NCBI GenBank assembly: GCA_947561715.1
Contig: OX387198.1
Location: forward strand, 16,430,001-16,494,000
DNA: 64,000 nucleotides
Direction: 5' to 3'
Source: Ascidia mentula
Taxonomy: Eukaryota > Chordata > Ascidiacea > Phlebobranchia > Ascidiidae
The notes under the pieces are model-generated. The model saw only the letters and a list, made by a program, of their open reading frames with translations, was not told the origin of the DNA and searched no databases. Below, piece after piece: positions 24,068-35,390 of this stretch. How positions within the stretch are numbered: the stretch's first letter is position 1; the number at the start of each line of letters is the position of its first letter. Position numbers and translations under genes: made by a program.

Positions 24068-27000
24068 ATCGTTGTAGTAAATCACAGGTGGGGCTTGAAT
24101 GCGAGCGTTTCAGTTTGCGAACGTTTAAGCGCGCAGTAGGGTTTCGTCTAGCGTCTATAGAAATATAGTTATAGGCGGTTAAACTTGCTGACAACAATTA
24201 GCAGCATGTTTTTAATTACTGCAATATGGGCGCTTAAAGACCTAAAGAAAGGAACATACATACAAAGACTTTTGTACATCCTTACGTCTCTCGCCAGAAT
24301 CGGCGTTTCGGTTAGTCGTACGTTCTTACTGGCCTCGCTTGACCCTTGCTTGTACGATGGATTTGCAATGCTGAATGTATTCAGGGTCAAGGTCTTCGGC
24401 GACTCAGGTTGCGTGTGGATTGTTTTCGGGCATATAGAGAACTGTGGATTAATTTGCTATCAGTATCACACGACCGATAGGATATCGCGGCGGGATGCTG
24501 TCTGAATGGATTCATACTTTTAATGACATCACGCTGGTCATGTCCTGTTCAAGTTGTCTGGGCTGATTTCCCGTCTATCGCCATGTTTTATAGGCCACTT
24601 GTTTCCTTTTTTGCGACTTTCTGGCCATGTAACGATATGTACCAGGGATGGTCAACATGGCAGCGAATACGATCGTCAGGAAAACGTTCGATTTGTGTCG
24701 AGTTTCGCAAAGTAGTTTGCGGTTAGTCGCCTTACGATACTGAAATATATTCGAGAAAATCACAACAAAATCAGGCGCGATCTTCCAGTTAAACGATCGG
24801 TTGATCAATCTTGATCAACGTATTGTCAAACCGTGATATGTAACGTACATTCTTTTAATGATGAATCCAGATCCAGGGTGACTAACCAGGCGGTTTGGCG
24901 TTGCTAAGACATTTGGTAGATGCCTGTTGCATCACTCTCAATTTACAAGACAATTTTCAGTTCGACAGAATTGAACGCGACAGCGCGTGACTTGGCAAAA
25001 TAAGGTTTAACCCTTTAGGCGGACATGTAAAAATGCGCATGGGGAGGTTTACATTCTCACAGGAATCAACGTCAGAACTCAGCATCGTCATGACCTCTAC
25101 TGCAAGCAAAAATAACGACGAACATGATGCAATTTCAATGACATATTTCTATTCGTAGGAAATGAAACTTGTGGCAAAGTGTAAATAGGTTATGTCATGA
25201 ATCAAATACATAGGTTATGTCATGAATCAAGATGAAAAAGTACCACGATTAATCGCTTGTATTGCCCGCGATTTGTCCAAGCGAATTGCCTAGCATAGTT
25301 TAATCACATCGCGTTTCGTTGAACTTACGTGCCGCTTCGTAGACCACCAGGTTTCTGTTCGTTGTATTTTACCATTGTATGGAATATTGGTGTTCTGAAA
25401 CGGAAGCGGGCAAATACAAAACAGAAGGTGCGTTAAGCCGCACTTGCGCACTTTGATGTTCGTGACATGTAACATTTTGATTTTAGTGCCATACAGCATT
25501 TCGATGTGAGTGACATGTAGCATTTCGATGTTAGTGACATGTAGCATTTTGATGTTAGTGCCATGAAGTATTTTGATGTTAGTGACATGTAGCATTTTCT
25601 TGAAATGGCACAACAATTGAAAAAAACACACAAGTCGTGACAATCTATTACAAGCGAATAATACATAGAATAAATATTTTGCGGCTGTGCATCCAACAGC
25701 AAAAGCATCATACGAATGCATTGCATATCTTTGACAAGTCATGCTAGGGGAAATAAGAACGCACGATGTGCCCAAAGTCTTTGTATGTATGTGTGTATGT
25801 GCCTTTCAACCAACGAGTGAACTCTCAACACGAGGCATGCAAAATTTTCGCCGCGGATACAAATAACAACCGATCGAAACACAACTGTTGTTGATCTCGT
25901 CGCCTCTCCCGTGATGTCATCGTGAAGGCATTAGGAAACAATTCACCAGATGGACCAACAACGACACTACACGACCATGACGTTAAATTAATGGTGAACC
26001 GCGTGCGCGATTAGCCTCAGCTAGAGTATCCCAGGCACTTGCCCAACACAAAAATAAGGTTAAAGTTGTGACATCACACACAAAATTACGTCATGTAATG
26101 TCACTGAGCAAAGAAACGCATCATCTCCGTCTTATCGAAGTACAGATTAGTGTCGTTGCTGCTATTTCGTCTTCCCATAATTAGGGGCAGATAAGCAATG
26201 AATTTGTGACGTCACAGGGACATATTTTTGTATGATGTAAAATCTTGTCCCGACCTTTGACGTAACATAATTTATGGATTCTTCTATGTTTGAAACTATT
26301 CGATATCTGCAATATAAGGTGCCTTCTCCTATGTAAACAATGCATTGTTTTGACACGAGCGCCTTACGTGGCGTCAATTTCGCTACAACGCAAAAGGTTT
26401 GCAATTTTTGATCGCCGCAGGTTTACGATTTTTGGTCGTAGCACCGAAATACTTTCGAAATATGTTTATTGCGGATAAACCATTAGTTTTACGCAAAGTT
26501 GCCATGACCGTGTTACTTGCACTTTAAGCACATTCCTGAACATTTACGACCAAGAAACGCAACATAAGTTGAATATCAATTGTCACAGACACAGCTTTAA
26601 TAATGACACATAAAGCTCCACGCATTACTTCAATCCTCCCGTTTTGCTGATGTCATGGATAAGGTTACAAGATACATAATTAGGACCAATAGCAGGCAAT
26701 GTAAACGATAATTCGTGTACTTTGCAATGCCAAACCGCTTGGTTATTCCGCCTAGATCTAAACATCATCAGTTTACGCATGTATGTTACACCTTAGGGTG
26801 GCCAACACGTAGTTTTACTATAACTGATCAATGGCGTCTGATTTTGTTTTGTCTTTGGAAAATATATTTCAGTAACGCAAGACAATTACGCAAACTACTT
26901 TGCGAAAACTCGACCCGAATCGAACATTTTCTTGTCGATCGTATACCATCCCTGGATCGTTACATAAGTATTTGGTCCCGAAAGTTGCAAAAAGGAAACA

Positions 27001-28262
27001 TGTGACCGACAAAACATGGCAATCGACAGAAAATTAACTAAGTGACCAGCGTAATGTCATTAAAAACCATTCAGACAGCGTCCGTCGCGATACACCATTC
27101 GACCTGTGATACAGATCGTTTACCTACTCAAACACAGCAATACTATATGTTCACAATCCATGCGCGACCTCAGCCACCTATGATCTTGTGGCCCACCAAT
27201 CGAATTTACAGACAGGAGTCTTGCACGATTAAACGTCAAATCTAACCAAGACGTAGAGGTTTGTTGTCCAAGCTCAAAAACGTTTTGCTTTCGTAGCAAA
27301 GAGAGACGTGTTCGCCACTGTATTCACTGCATACTGTAATGTGACTGTAAAGTCCAAAAACTTTAACGTGTCGTTTGCTGGGTCGATTCAAACAGAGGTC
27401 GCGGTAAATCAAGTAAATGATTTTGGAAAAGATGCTCGTGCAAATATACAGCAAAAATGACTTGCACGACATCTGAACATTGGATAGGCATGGTGTTCCG
27501 AAAAGCAACGTTTCACGATGCGCTTCACGCGACCGAAACATTGTTCGATCAGTCACCCTGGAATAGGTGGTACCACAGCTAGTGCGATGTCATTAAAATG
27601 ATGACATCAATCATACTGCCTCAGGGTTAGGACACATTGGACTGCGAGAAAACACCACGTAGTAAGCGATCTTTGCACCTAAAGTGGCAAGATAATCAAA
27701 GCTGGACATCACTTTAACGAGTACATGTTACACATGACGGGTGGCAAAAAAGCGTAACAAGTGAACCGACAAAACATGCCGATCGACAGAAAATCCGACC
27801 AGTCAACTTAAACAGGATATGTCTAGCGTGATGTCATTAAAATTATGAATCCATGTTGAGGGCAGCCCGCCGCGATAGACACATCGGTCTTGTGATAGAG
27901 ATAGCAACTACCTACACGAACATGTCAGTGCTCCATGCCCGAAAACAATCCACACGCAATCTGGTCAATGTTGGGGTATTCAAGGTCACCGAAGACCTTG
28001 ACCCTGAATACTCTCAACATTGCAAATCCAACTCATGGGCAAGGGTCAAGCGAGGGGCAATAACGATTAAACGTCAAATCTAACCAAGACGTTGAGGTTT
28101 GTTGCCCAAGCTCAAAAGCGTATCTTTGTATGTTTGTGCGTTTCAAGAACTCTTAAAACCAGGCACGCTGAGTTTCCGCTAGCGGATACAATTAACAACT
28201 GATCGACAAACAATTGCTTGTTGATCTCGTCGCATGTCGCGTGATGTCATCGTGAAGGCATC
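24068..28262. repeat. Giant inverted repeat, right arm
   Basis: Reverse complement of 19033-23455. The outer end (CGTGATGTCATCGTGAAGGC) is the complement of the left start. About 230 bp shorter than the left arm. No gene recognised. Confidence 0.85.
25441..25607. repeat. 25-bp minisatellite, right-arm version
   Basis: Six to seven units built on TTAGTGACATGTAGCATTTT. This repeat creates an apparently open frame with a repeating peptide, which I do not treat as a gene. Confidence 0.8.
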
Positions 28263-28341
28263 AGGAATATGCTATAGGAGCTGAGGTCACAGCAGGAACC
28301 TGTTACGAGTTAGGTGTGTTCATAATCACATCGTACAAACC

Positions 28342-29818
28342 ATGCAAAAACTATCCCTGATGCTTGTTGTGTGCTATGTGATCTTAGCTTTTACTGCCAA
28401 GATGGCCAAATCATCAGGCAAGTTTAGATATAATCGCAATTTCTAATACAGTTGAAGAGTTTTAGTTTCACATCAAAAGTTATTCAATTTGCATTAGATG
28501 TATTTCTATGTCCGCTATTAAATGTATTCTGTTTCAAATTAGCCCGAGATGTTGCAGGTTGTGTCACAAACACAACAGTGTGCGTCAAAAGTTAGCAGTC
28601 GCGTGTAATAAATGTGATCAGAATCAAAATAAATATGTCTAAAATTGTTCTTTTTAATTGACAGATTTCTGGCAGTCTTATGAGCATGCTCCTCTCACTA
28701 AAAGTTCATATATTACTTGTAAAATATAAAACGATAATATTTTAAAACAAATTTTTCTTAACATAACCAGAACTGTCGGAATGGAGCAACTGGGGAGTGT
28801 GTACTGAAGCGTGTGATAGTGGAAGAAAGTACAGAAATCGCACTTGTCTTAATTCTGAAGATCAGAGCTCATGCACTGGACGATTAAGAGACTCGAACTC
28901 ATGCAACAATTTTGCTTGCTGTGAGTATATCGGTATTTTCATATATCAAACTTTAAACTGCATTTCATGTGGTGGAGGTGATTTGTAAGGAAAACGAAGA
29001 TAAAAGAATCTGTAATGCATTTTGTAGACAAAACTGGCAATTGGAATGAGTGGAGTTCCTGCTCTCGCACTTGCGGAACCGGAGAAAAGCGCCGATCCCG
29101 TCGGTGTATGGTCGCCCTTCCTTCGACTCATCCCCAATACAATAAACTTAAGTTCATTATGGGTATTGCAGAAAACAATACATGGTACGCGACCAAGAAA
29201 TATTATTTACATACAAAGTTTTGTAGGACAACAAACGATTAAACATTAGCAGCCTTTTTTTAATATGCGAATTACTAAATATGTTGAAAATTATGTTTGT
29301 GAATTTATAATGTTTGCTGTAGGCTCTATTTATCCAATTCAATTTACCCATATCTCAAAATAATTTGAGACGATAATCTAAATTTAACACAGGCCATTAG
29401 TTTATACATATAGTCTCGCAATATGACGTAGGTCTTGGTCTGCTATAAACGACCAAAGTATCTCTCTCCATTTCCGCAACGCCCTCATGGGTGTGTGCAA
29501 TGAACGTAGGTCGTACGGCCTACGACAAACCAGGAGTTGCAATCAGAAACCATGTCCACGTAAGTTTTTGTTAAGTTTAGGAGCAAAAAAAATTAAATTG
29601 TCACACATTGTTTTCAGCGAAACCCAACCACAGGTTCACGGAATGGTCCAATTACTCTGATTGTGATAAAGTGTGTGGTGGAGGATGGATGGAAAGAACC
29701 CGTCGTTGTTATAATGACAGAAATCGCTATGTCGCCATAAGTAATTGTAAGCCTGGCAGTCGTCGAACTGATGAAATGGTGGATGTGGAAAGGAAAGAAT
29801 GCAACACAATACGTTGTA
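28342..29818 (+). CDS. TSP1-repeat secreted protein gene, plus strand
   Basis: Exon 1 (28342-28417) encodes a signal peptide, MQKLSLMLVVCYVILAFTA. Its only phase-compatible donor is AG|GCAAGT, giving a GC-AG intron. Exon 2 (28771-28920, 150 nt, phase 1-1) encodes a TSP1 domain (LSEWSNWGVCTEACDSG ... CNNFAC). Exon 3 (29028 to about 29162) encodes NWNEWSSCSRTCGTGEKRRSRRC and then runs into DNA shared with the Reeler gene. A copy of Reeler exon 4 follows (about 29430-29559, QTRSCNQKPCP), then TSP1 exon 29618-29818 (201 nt, phase 1-1; TEWSNYSDCDKVCGGG, RTRRC). The exon 3 to exon-4-copy join does not keep phase with the donors seen, so the gene may be a chimera formed at 29162. The product would be extracellular. 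Confidence 0.65.
29163..29566. repeat. Copy of Reeler intron 3/exon 4 segment
   Basis: Matches 17466-17866 with few differences. Left of 29163 the sequence is TSP1 exon, so 29162/29163 is a breakpoint joining two gene parts. Confidence 0.85.
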
Positions 29819-31264
29819 GTGGGTTTTTATTTTTAATTTTATGTTATTATGAAAAATGTTGGATGTAAAAATATACAGCAAAAATCTTTCAGATTCTTCG
29901 GACCAATGAATAGCCGGGGTATGCCAAACTTAAGGCAACTACTGCACCACTACTTCAAAAACCAACTGATGTTGAAAACGTCTACGATATTGTTGTACAT
30001 ATTGCGTTAAAACGCACGTTTCATTAAATTTTGATGCATGAATTCGAGTTCCCTAAAACCGCTACAAATCAGGTCAGCTTAGCTCGTATGAAGCAAAAGG
30101 CATTCAAATAGATACACGAAATTGTGGAAGGCTATATGGTCGTTTCTATAATGCTAACTATGCCTGTGCGAAATTATACTCACTTGCTTTTAAACCTTTA
30201 AATCTTTGTAGAGTAACAACAAAATTCGTTGACAAAAAACACTGGAGGGTCTGATCTTAGAGTCAAATGTCAGTCTATGCACATAGGTTTATTGGGAACA
30301 TTCTCCAACAGAATATGTACATGGGAAATACACATTTGTAAAACGTCTGAAAGACTTTGAAGCAAAACAAAGACTTTTTGAGTTAATCTCGTCAGTAAAC
30401 AGGAAATCAGTTATTCTTCTGGTGAGGCTAAAAATAAATAAATTAATTTTAAATGACATTCAAATCGCAAGCGGAAATTAATTGTATTTTGGGTGCGAAA
30501 AAAGATCCTTTCCGTCAAGGAAATAAGGATAAATAGTTTGTCCAATTTGATTTCGATAATTACGTGGAATCATGAAAAATACCGCCAGATTTAAAAACAA
30601 GACTCTTCATGAAAAAAAAGGAAAAACTAACTGACCTAATTATTCAACCTTAAGTTGTATAAAGGAAAACCTAAGTTTATCGTCGTTATGTTGTTTCTGA
30701 TATATACATGCATATAAATATATATATTTCGCCTACAATCTGGCATCGTCAGTATCACTTTAGCGCTTAACACATAACATAAAAATAGAATGTTATGTTG
30801 AATATATCAGTTCCAAAAAACGTATTCCAGAAAATCAGATTACAACCTGTTTAAATGAATTTGAAAATGTGTTGTGAGAGCAATTAAGGGATTTTTACCA
30901 TCGTTCGACAAATTATAAATATTTTAATTAAGAACAACTGTTAGCTTTCTTCAACATACAAGCAATTTGTTTGTAAGACCAATACTATTGCAACAACGAT
31001 TAACTTCACACGAAGATCTGAGCTATCATCTTTAACAGTACTCCAAACACTATAAATGTCAACTAACCAGGAGTTTTTCTGCATATAAATGGACAAACAG
31101 CACCGCTGGTTTGACAGTTTATGAAGCCCAAAGTACCTTGGCAACCTAAAAATCACAGTATTGTTTGCAAAAAATATTGTTTGTTTATTGTATGTTAAAT
31201 ACGGCAAACCAGTCGTAATGTCCGTAATTGGCAAACGTTGATTTACAGTGAGAAAACAATTATT
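29819..31264. other. Non-coding stretch between convergent TSP1 genes
   Basis: AT-rich. No exon, RNA or element recognised. A TATATA-rich patch sits near 30.70-30.73 kb. Confidence 0.5.
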
Positions 31265-31577
31265 TCATGCCCAAAATCTATCACCGCCATAACGACACTT
31301 ACGACAGGGTACTTGGCCGGGAATGGTCACAATTAAAGAAGCAAAAGGGCAATCTTCGCGCATATCAGGTTCAGTAGCGCCTTCTGGTCGCAGTTCCCTT
31401 TTCTTCTGCCTCCTCCTGTTCCTCATTAAATCCATTGTGGTGGTTTCAATTGGTGGAGGTTTGGTTGTGGTGCTTGTTGGAGGAACGAAGGTGGAGTAAA
31501 AGTTTCGGCCGTACCCCGGGACGCCACTGTTGCCGACCGTGGCCCCAACATGGGACGGGGGGGAGAATAATGGCTTT
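31265..31577 (-). CDS. Probable C-terminal exon of the minus-strand TSP1 gene
   Basis: A minus-strand frame enters after a CAG acceptor at 31580-31578 and ends at a stop at 31265. It encodes a Gly-rich start, a Thr/Pro-rich stretch (PPTSTTTKPPPIETTT), a basic cluster NRRRQKKR that resembles a proprotein-convertase site, and a Cys-containing tail (CRKCRYGGDRFWA). Composition fits a secreted protein tail. Its link to the exons at 32359-33526 is inferred from strand and position. The joining donor was not identified. Confidence 0.45.
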
Positions 31578-32010
31578 CTGTTCGACAATAAGAGGTTACT
31601 TAATATTGTCAAAATGTGGAAAGATTATTAAGTTTTGAAACAAACCAGCATTTTATGACGACTATGATGTGCGTAAAACACGGAATGATATAAACAGCTT
31701 TGTACACACTTCAATGCTCTAACATATTATAACCCTAACATTTTATAATTCAAATAAAATTTAATCAATATGCGGAACTCAACTACAGCAAATGACATGA
31801 ATTCCCGTTTTAATATGCATTTTATCTGAATTTTCGTGGAGCTTTTTTGTGCAAAAACAACATTTTCATGACCTAACAGTGCTAAGAAAAAAGCAAAAAC
31901 TGTGTTTAAAAAAACGTTGTTCACGCAGAGAGTTTATATTCATGGCGCCCCTGCTTTCAAAAGAGCGCTTGTGTGACTTACGAGTAGCATTTTCCGTCGG
32001 AGCCGAGCAG

Positions 32011-32204
32011 TGGGCGCAACAAGGGACATTCGCAACCCGACTAACATATTCCGTTGCAACCAGTCACGTGACTGTAGAGGTGGTTGGTCTTCTGATACTG
32101 GCTTGCGAATGGGTGGAAGTTTATGGGGCTGTAATAGGGAAAGGCGACTTGAACCCTATTACAGTGATGCGGACATGGCTTGCATGAGTAGTGGATCTGA
32201 TTGA
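32011..32204 (+). CDS. Possible terminal exon of the plus-strand TSP1 gene
   Basis: Follows a CAG acceptor (32008-32010). The phase-1 frame fits the leftover base of exon 29618-29818 and stays open to TGA. It encodes CNQSRDC, like the end of a TSP1 repeat, then a Gly/Ser-rich segment with two more cysteines. It overlaps the minus-strand TSP1 gene in antisense. An ordinary chance frame remains possible. Confidence 0.33.
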
Positions 32205-32358
32205 AGGGACAAGCTGCGAAAAATAGTATCACGATTATTAGTGTGGTGGTTTCAGGAAACCCTTGTTATGGGCACGTTCTGTGTAGTTAGTGCCACTGTA
32301 AGTTAATATCACATATGTTTGCATGGGCTTACTCTTCCCGGCAAAGCAAGTGTACGAA

Positions 32359-33526
32359 CTAAATGATGTTATTTTCGGTAAAGCAATATAATGTTATTTT
32401 AGCAGCACATAATAAAGCTAGTCTAAGCTCGCTAAAGCTCGTGCGACTAAAGTTTTTAATAGTCTGCTTTCTCTGTGTCAAACCGCCCCCACAATCACGT
32501 GAACACGAACCCCATATACCCCAGTTGGTGAGTTGAACTAAAAATTGTAAAATTTCTGACATAACCAACAAAAAATTGTCAGAGAGCTGATGAAATTTTG
32601 TTGGTGTTTTAAATGAGAAACAGAAACAATCAATCTCTGCACAGTTTTTAAGTTTTTGGTTCTAAGATTAACATCTAAAGTATCGACAAAAACTTGCAAT
32701 GACTTAAGATAGGTACGTGCTAACCAGATGTGGTTTAGTGCACTATGTAGCAAATGAAATGAAACTTACAGCAAGGCTGAATGTTACATCTCCTCATTTT
32801 TGAACGTTGAAAGTTGCACTTGGTCTGATCTTTAGATTCGACACAAGTGCGTGTTGTATGTTGACTTCCACCTCCGCAAACTCTATCACATTCTCCCCAA
32901 TCTCTCCACTCCGAGGTAACTGCGGGATTCGAGACAAATTTTACTGCGTTTTAGCAGTGTCCATATGGCGGGAAGTACTTGAAGAAAGGTGTGCCAACAA
33001 AATGAGTAAAAATGTAAAGGCGCCTCACTCATAAAAAGTGCCATGAAAAATGTTGGATCCTAACTCATTTTTTGTATTCGAGACATTCAAAAAATTGTTT
33101 TGTGAAGCTCAATTCGTTTATTCGTTAGTAAATTGCTTGAAACCTTGATGATAACAATAATACTTTACTGTGGTGGTTTAGTTGGCGACAAATATTTATA
33201 TCCTGTACCACTGTAGACGAACAAGGGACAAATGCGAACAAACAGAGATTGAAAAGACGCACAAATTTCCAAAGCAGACTTACCACAGGCGCCAGTGTTG
33301 CAGGGCTTCTGGTGTATCTCCACCTTGTAACCGGTACCCTTCCAATAGCGCCTTATCAGGTCTAATTGAGACCTTCGACCATTAGACGACGGACCACACC
33401 TATATGTGGGCACTTCCTGGCCACCGTTGGCAAGGCAACGTCGCGTGCGTTCCATCATACCACCGCCACAAACTTTATCGCACTCCGTGTAGTTGGACCA
33501 TTCCGTATACGCGTACCGCACCGGAC
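32359..33526 (-). CDS. TSP1-repeat secreted protein gene, copy B
   Basis: Same three TSP1 exons as copy A. Exon 33526-33284 is 243 nt and phase 1-1, without the 5-bp duplication of copy A. Exon 32919-32770 is 150 nt, and the third exon starts at 32537. All expected W and C motifs are kept (TEWSNYTECDKVCGGG; EWRDWGECDRVCGGG; WGIWGSCSRDCGGG). Donors are GTAAG or GTAAGT and acceptors CAG or TAG. This copy looks functional over these exons. Its C-terminal exon is probably 31265-31577. No signal peptide exon was found upstream. Confidence 0.7.
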
Positions 33527-34259
33527 CTGAAAGTAAACACAGTAATTATTAAACAGTAACAGTAAGCCGAGAAGAATTAATAATTACAAGACAGTTGAAA
33601 AATTGTGGATGAAGCACCAAACGTATGTTGTAATCGCAACCATGTACGGCCAAGTTTAAGAAAGACTAACAGTAATTTGATCTGGATTTGGCACAATAAT
33701 CTACGAACAATATATGCAAAACGATAGTGTTGTTCATCATATTCGTATGTACAACTGTCAGCACTTTTTGCAAAGAGGACTTCAACATTAAGATACCCTT
33801 TATAATAAGTTACATACTCCCACTGAAAATGCCAATCCCAACTGATACTCACACAAAACCTTTTCATAACACTCCGTGTCAAATTACTATTAGGTTCACA
33901 CGGAAACGAAACGATCAAGGGCATTTCCGTAAGTAATTGAAAAGAGCTCACGTTCTTTCACAATTACCCCTTCTATTGCACACAATTATGCAACCACCAA
34001 GAAAAACTTACAAGGATGCACAGCAACATCAAAAATACCAATCCAAAGGGTGTGTAAAACATTATTCGTTCTGTTGGCGCTTTGGACGTCTAGGTGAGGT
34101 TATTACATCAAAAATAACATCAACCTTACATGATGATGGTATAAGTATATATCCAAACGTGTCAAACATGAAGTCGCTCCTATAACAATTTGTATCTGAA
34201 ATTGTTTCAGCTGAATATGTATATGTAGAATATCCGTGCATTTATTCGCTCGTCGTTTT

Positions 34260-34496
34260 CTACGCTTTCACGCCAACTTTGGCGATTAAATGGCAAAGTT
34301 TTGGCAAGTCAGTAATGCGATTTGACATTTTGTTAATGTAGTTCATAAAGGAGCTGAGCACGACTTGGAAATCGTGAAGGAAATCGTGGGTCGTTGACGA
34401 GCAATCAACGATGATTGGGGGACTTCCTGAGAATTTAGGACTTTTCTTTTTCGCGCCGAGCTCAGTTTTATCAAAACGGAACGGACAAAACAACAA
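34260..34496 (-). CDS. Unrecognised ORF, conserved in both blocks (copy B)
   Basis: Partner of 2100-2336, open over the same 78 codons. No recognised domain. Confidence 0.15.
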   Translation of the reverse strand: MLFCPFRFDKTELGAKKKSPKFSGSPPIIVDCSSTTHDFLHDFQVVLSSFMNYINKMSNRITDLPKLCHLIAKVGVKA

Positions 34497-34646
34497 TGCA
34501 AGTTTCTTGTGCTTACTTTTTTTGTGCTTAAAATATATTTATAAGCAGTAAGGAATGAACTGACTGCTAAAAGTTTTTAACGCATTCGAAATTTCAAAAC
34601 AATATTCATTTAAGTTTACAATGTCGAAGAAATAGAGTTCCTACCC

Positions 34647-35390
34647 ATGATATCGACAGTGATAAACAGCATCAAAATTCGGGACACACAAAAGTGCAAA
34701 AAGGCGTGTGGTCGTCTTATCCGAACTAACAACTCCTAAAGGAGCGGCGTCATCAGAGAACTTCAAAAAGCGAAGAGAGAAAAGTCCGTATCTCAATTCC
34801 CAAGATAGGCGCCTCCCACAACAAAATTTTACTGCTCACACACAAATCTGATGTCTTAAGATCGTTTAATTATTGCTCCCGAATTTTATTAGGAACATAG
34901 ATAAACTGCTCATACGGCAAGCATCAAACATAGCAATTAACAAGTGAAAACATGTTTAAAACGCGTCATTCGCCAAAACAATTAAAAAGAACGCCTTTAA
35001 ATATATTAAAAAAACGGATAGTCGAATACGGTTCAATGGGACCGTCTACAACATACCTAGAGCATTTAACAGCTATATTTATTTCGATTGGCCATATTAT
35101 TTCAAAACAAAGACAAGTAAATATCTGTCAAAGACAAGCTTAAACCGCGCTGTCGGTTCGCCAAAACAGTTTTAAGAACGCCTTTTCGTATGACAACAAA
35201 AAACTAAAGCATATAGTTAAATAAAGTTTAGAGGTATCTCCGTCTACATGGCTGTAGTATTTAACTGCCAAATTTTAATTCGCTTGGATGTAAAACAGAG
35301 ATTTGGCAGGCGAATACCTCTCAAAGACAAATTAAAACCGCGCCGCAAGGGCGAAATTAACTAAATTTGACAGTAGTCTGCATGTGTTTT
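34647..35390. repeat. Diverged tandem repeat of about 190 bp
   Basis: Words such as CGCCAAAACAATTAAAAAGA (34970) and CGCCAAAACAGTTTTAAGAA (35159), and GTCAAAGACAAGCTTAAACC and CTCAAAGACAAATTAAAACC, recur about 190 bp apart. It is a separate family from the satellite that follows. No gene. Confidence 0.65.

Larger units (their letters stand above)
32173..34646. repeat. Segmental duplication, X2 first part (partner 1-2482)
   Basis: See 1-2482. It ends at CTACCC, after which satellite DNA begins. Confidence 0.9.

Noticed and set aside
25290-25775. 161-codon ORF with repeating MLHVTNIK
   Set aside because: Product of the 25-bp minisatellite in the palindrome arm.
30720-30740. TATA-rich patch as a promoter
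   Set aside because: No gene starts nearby on either strand; low-complexity AT sequence explains it.
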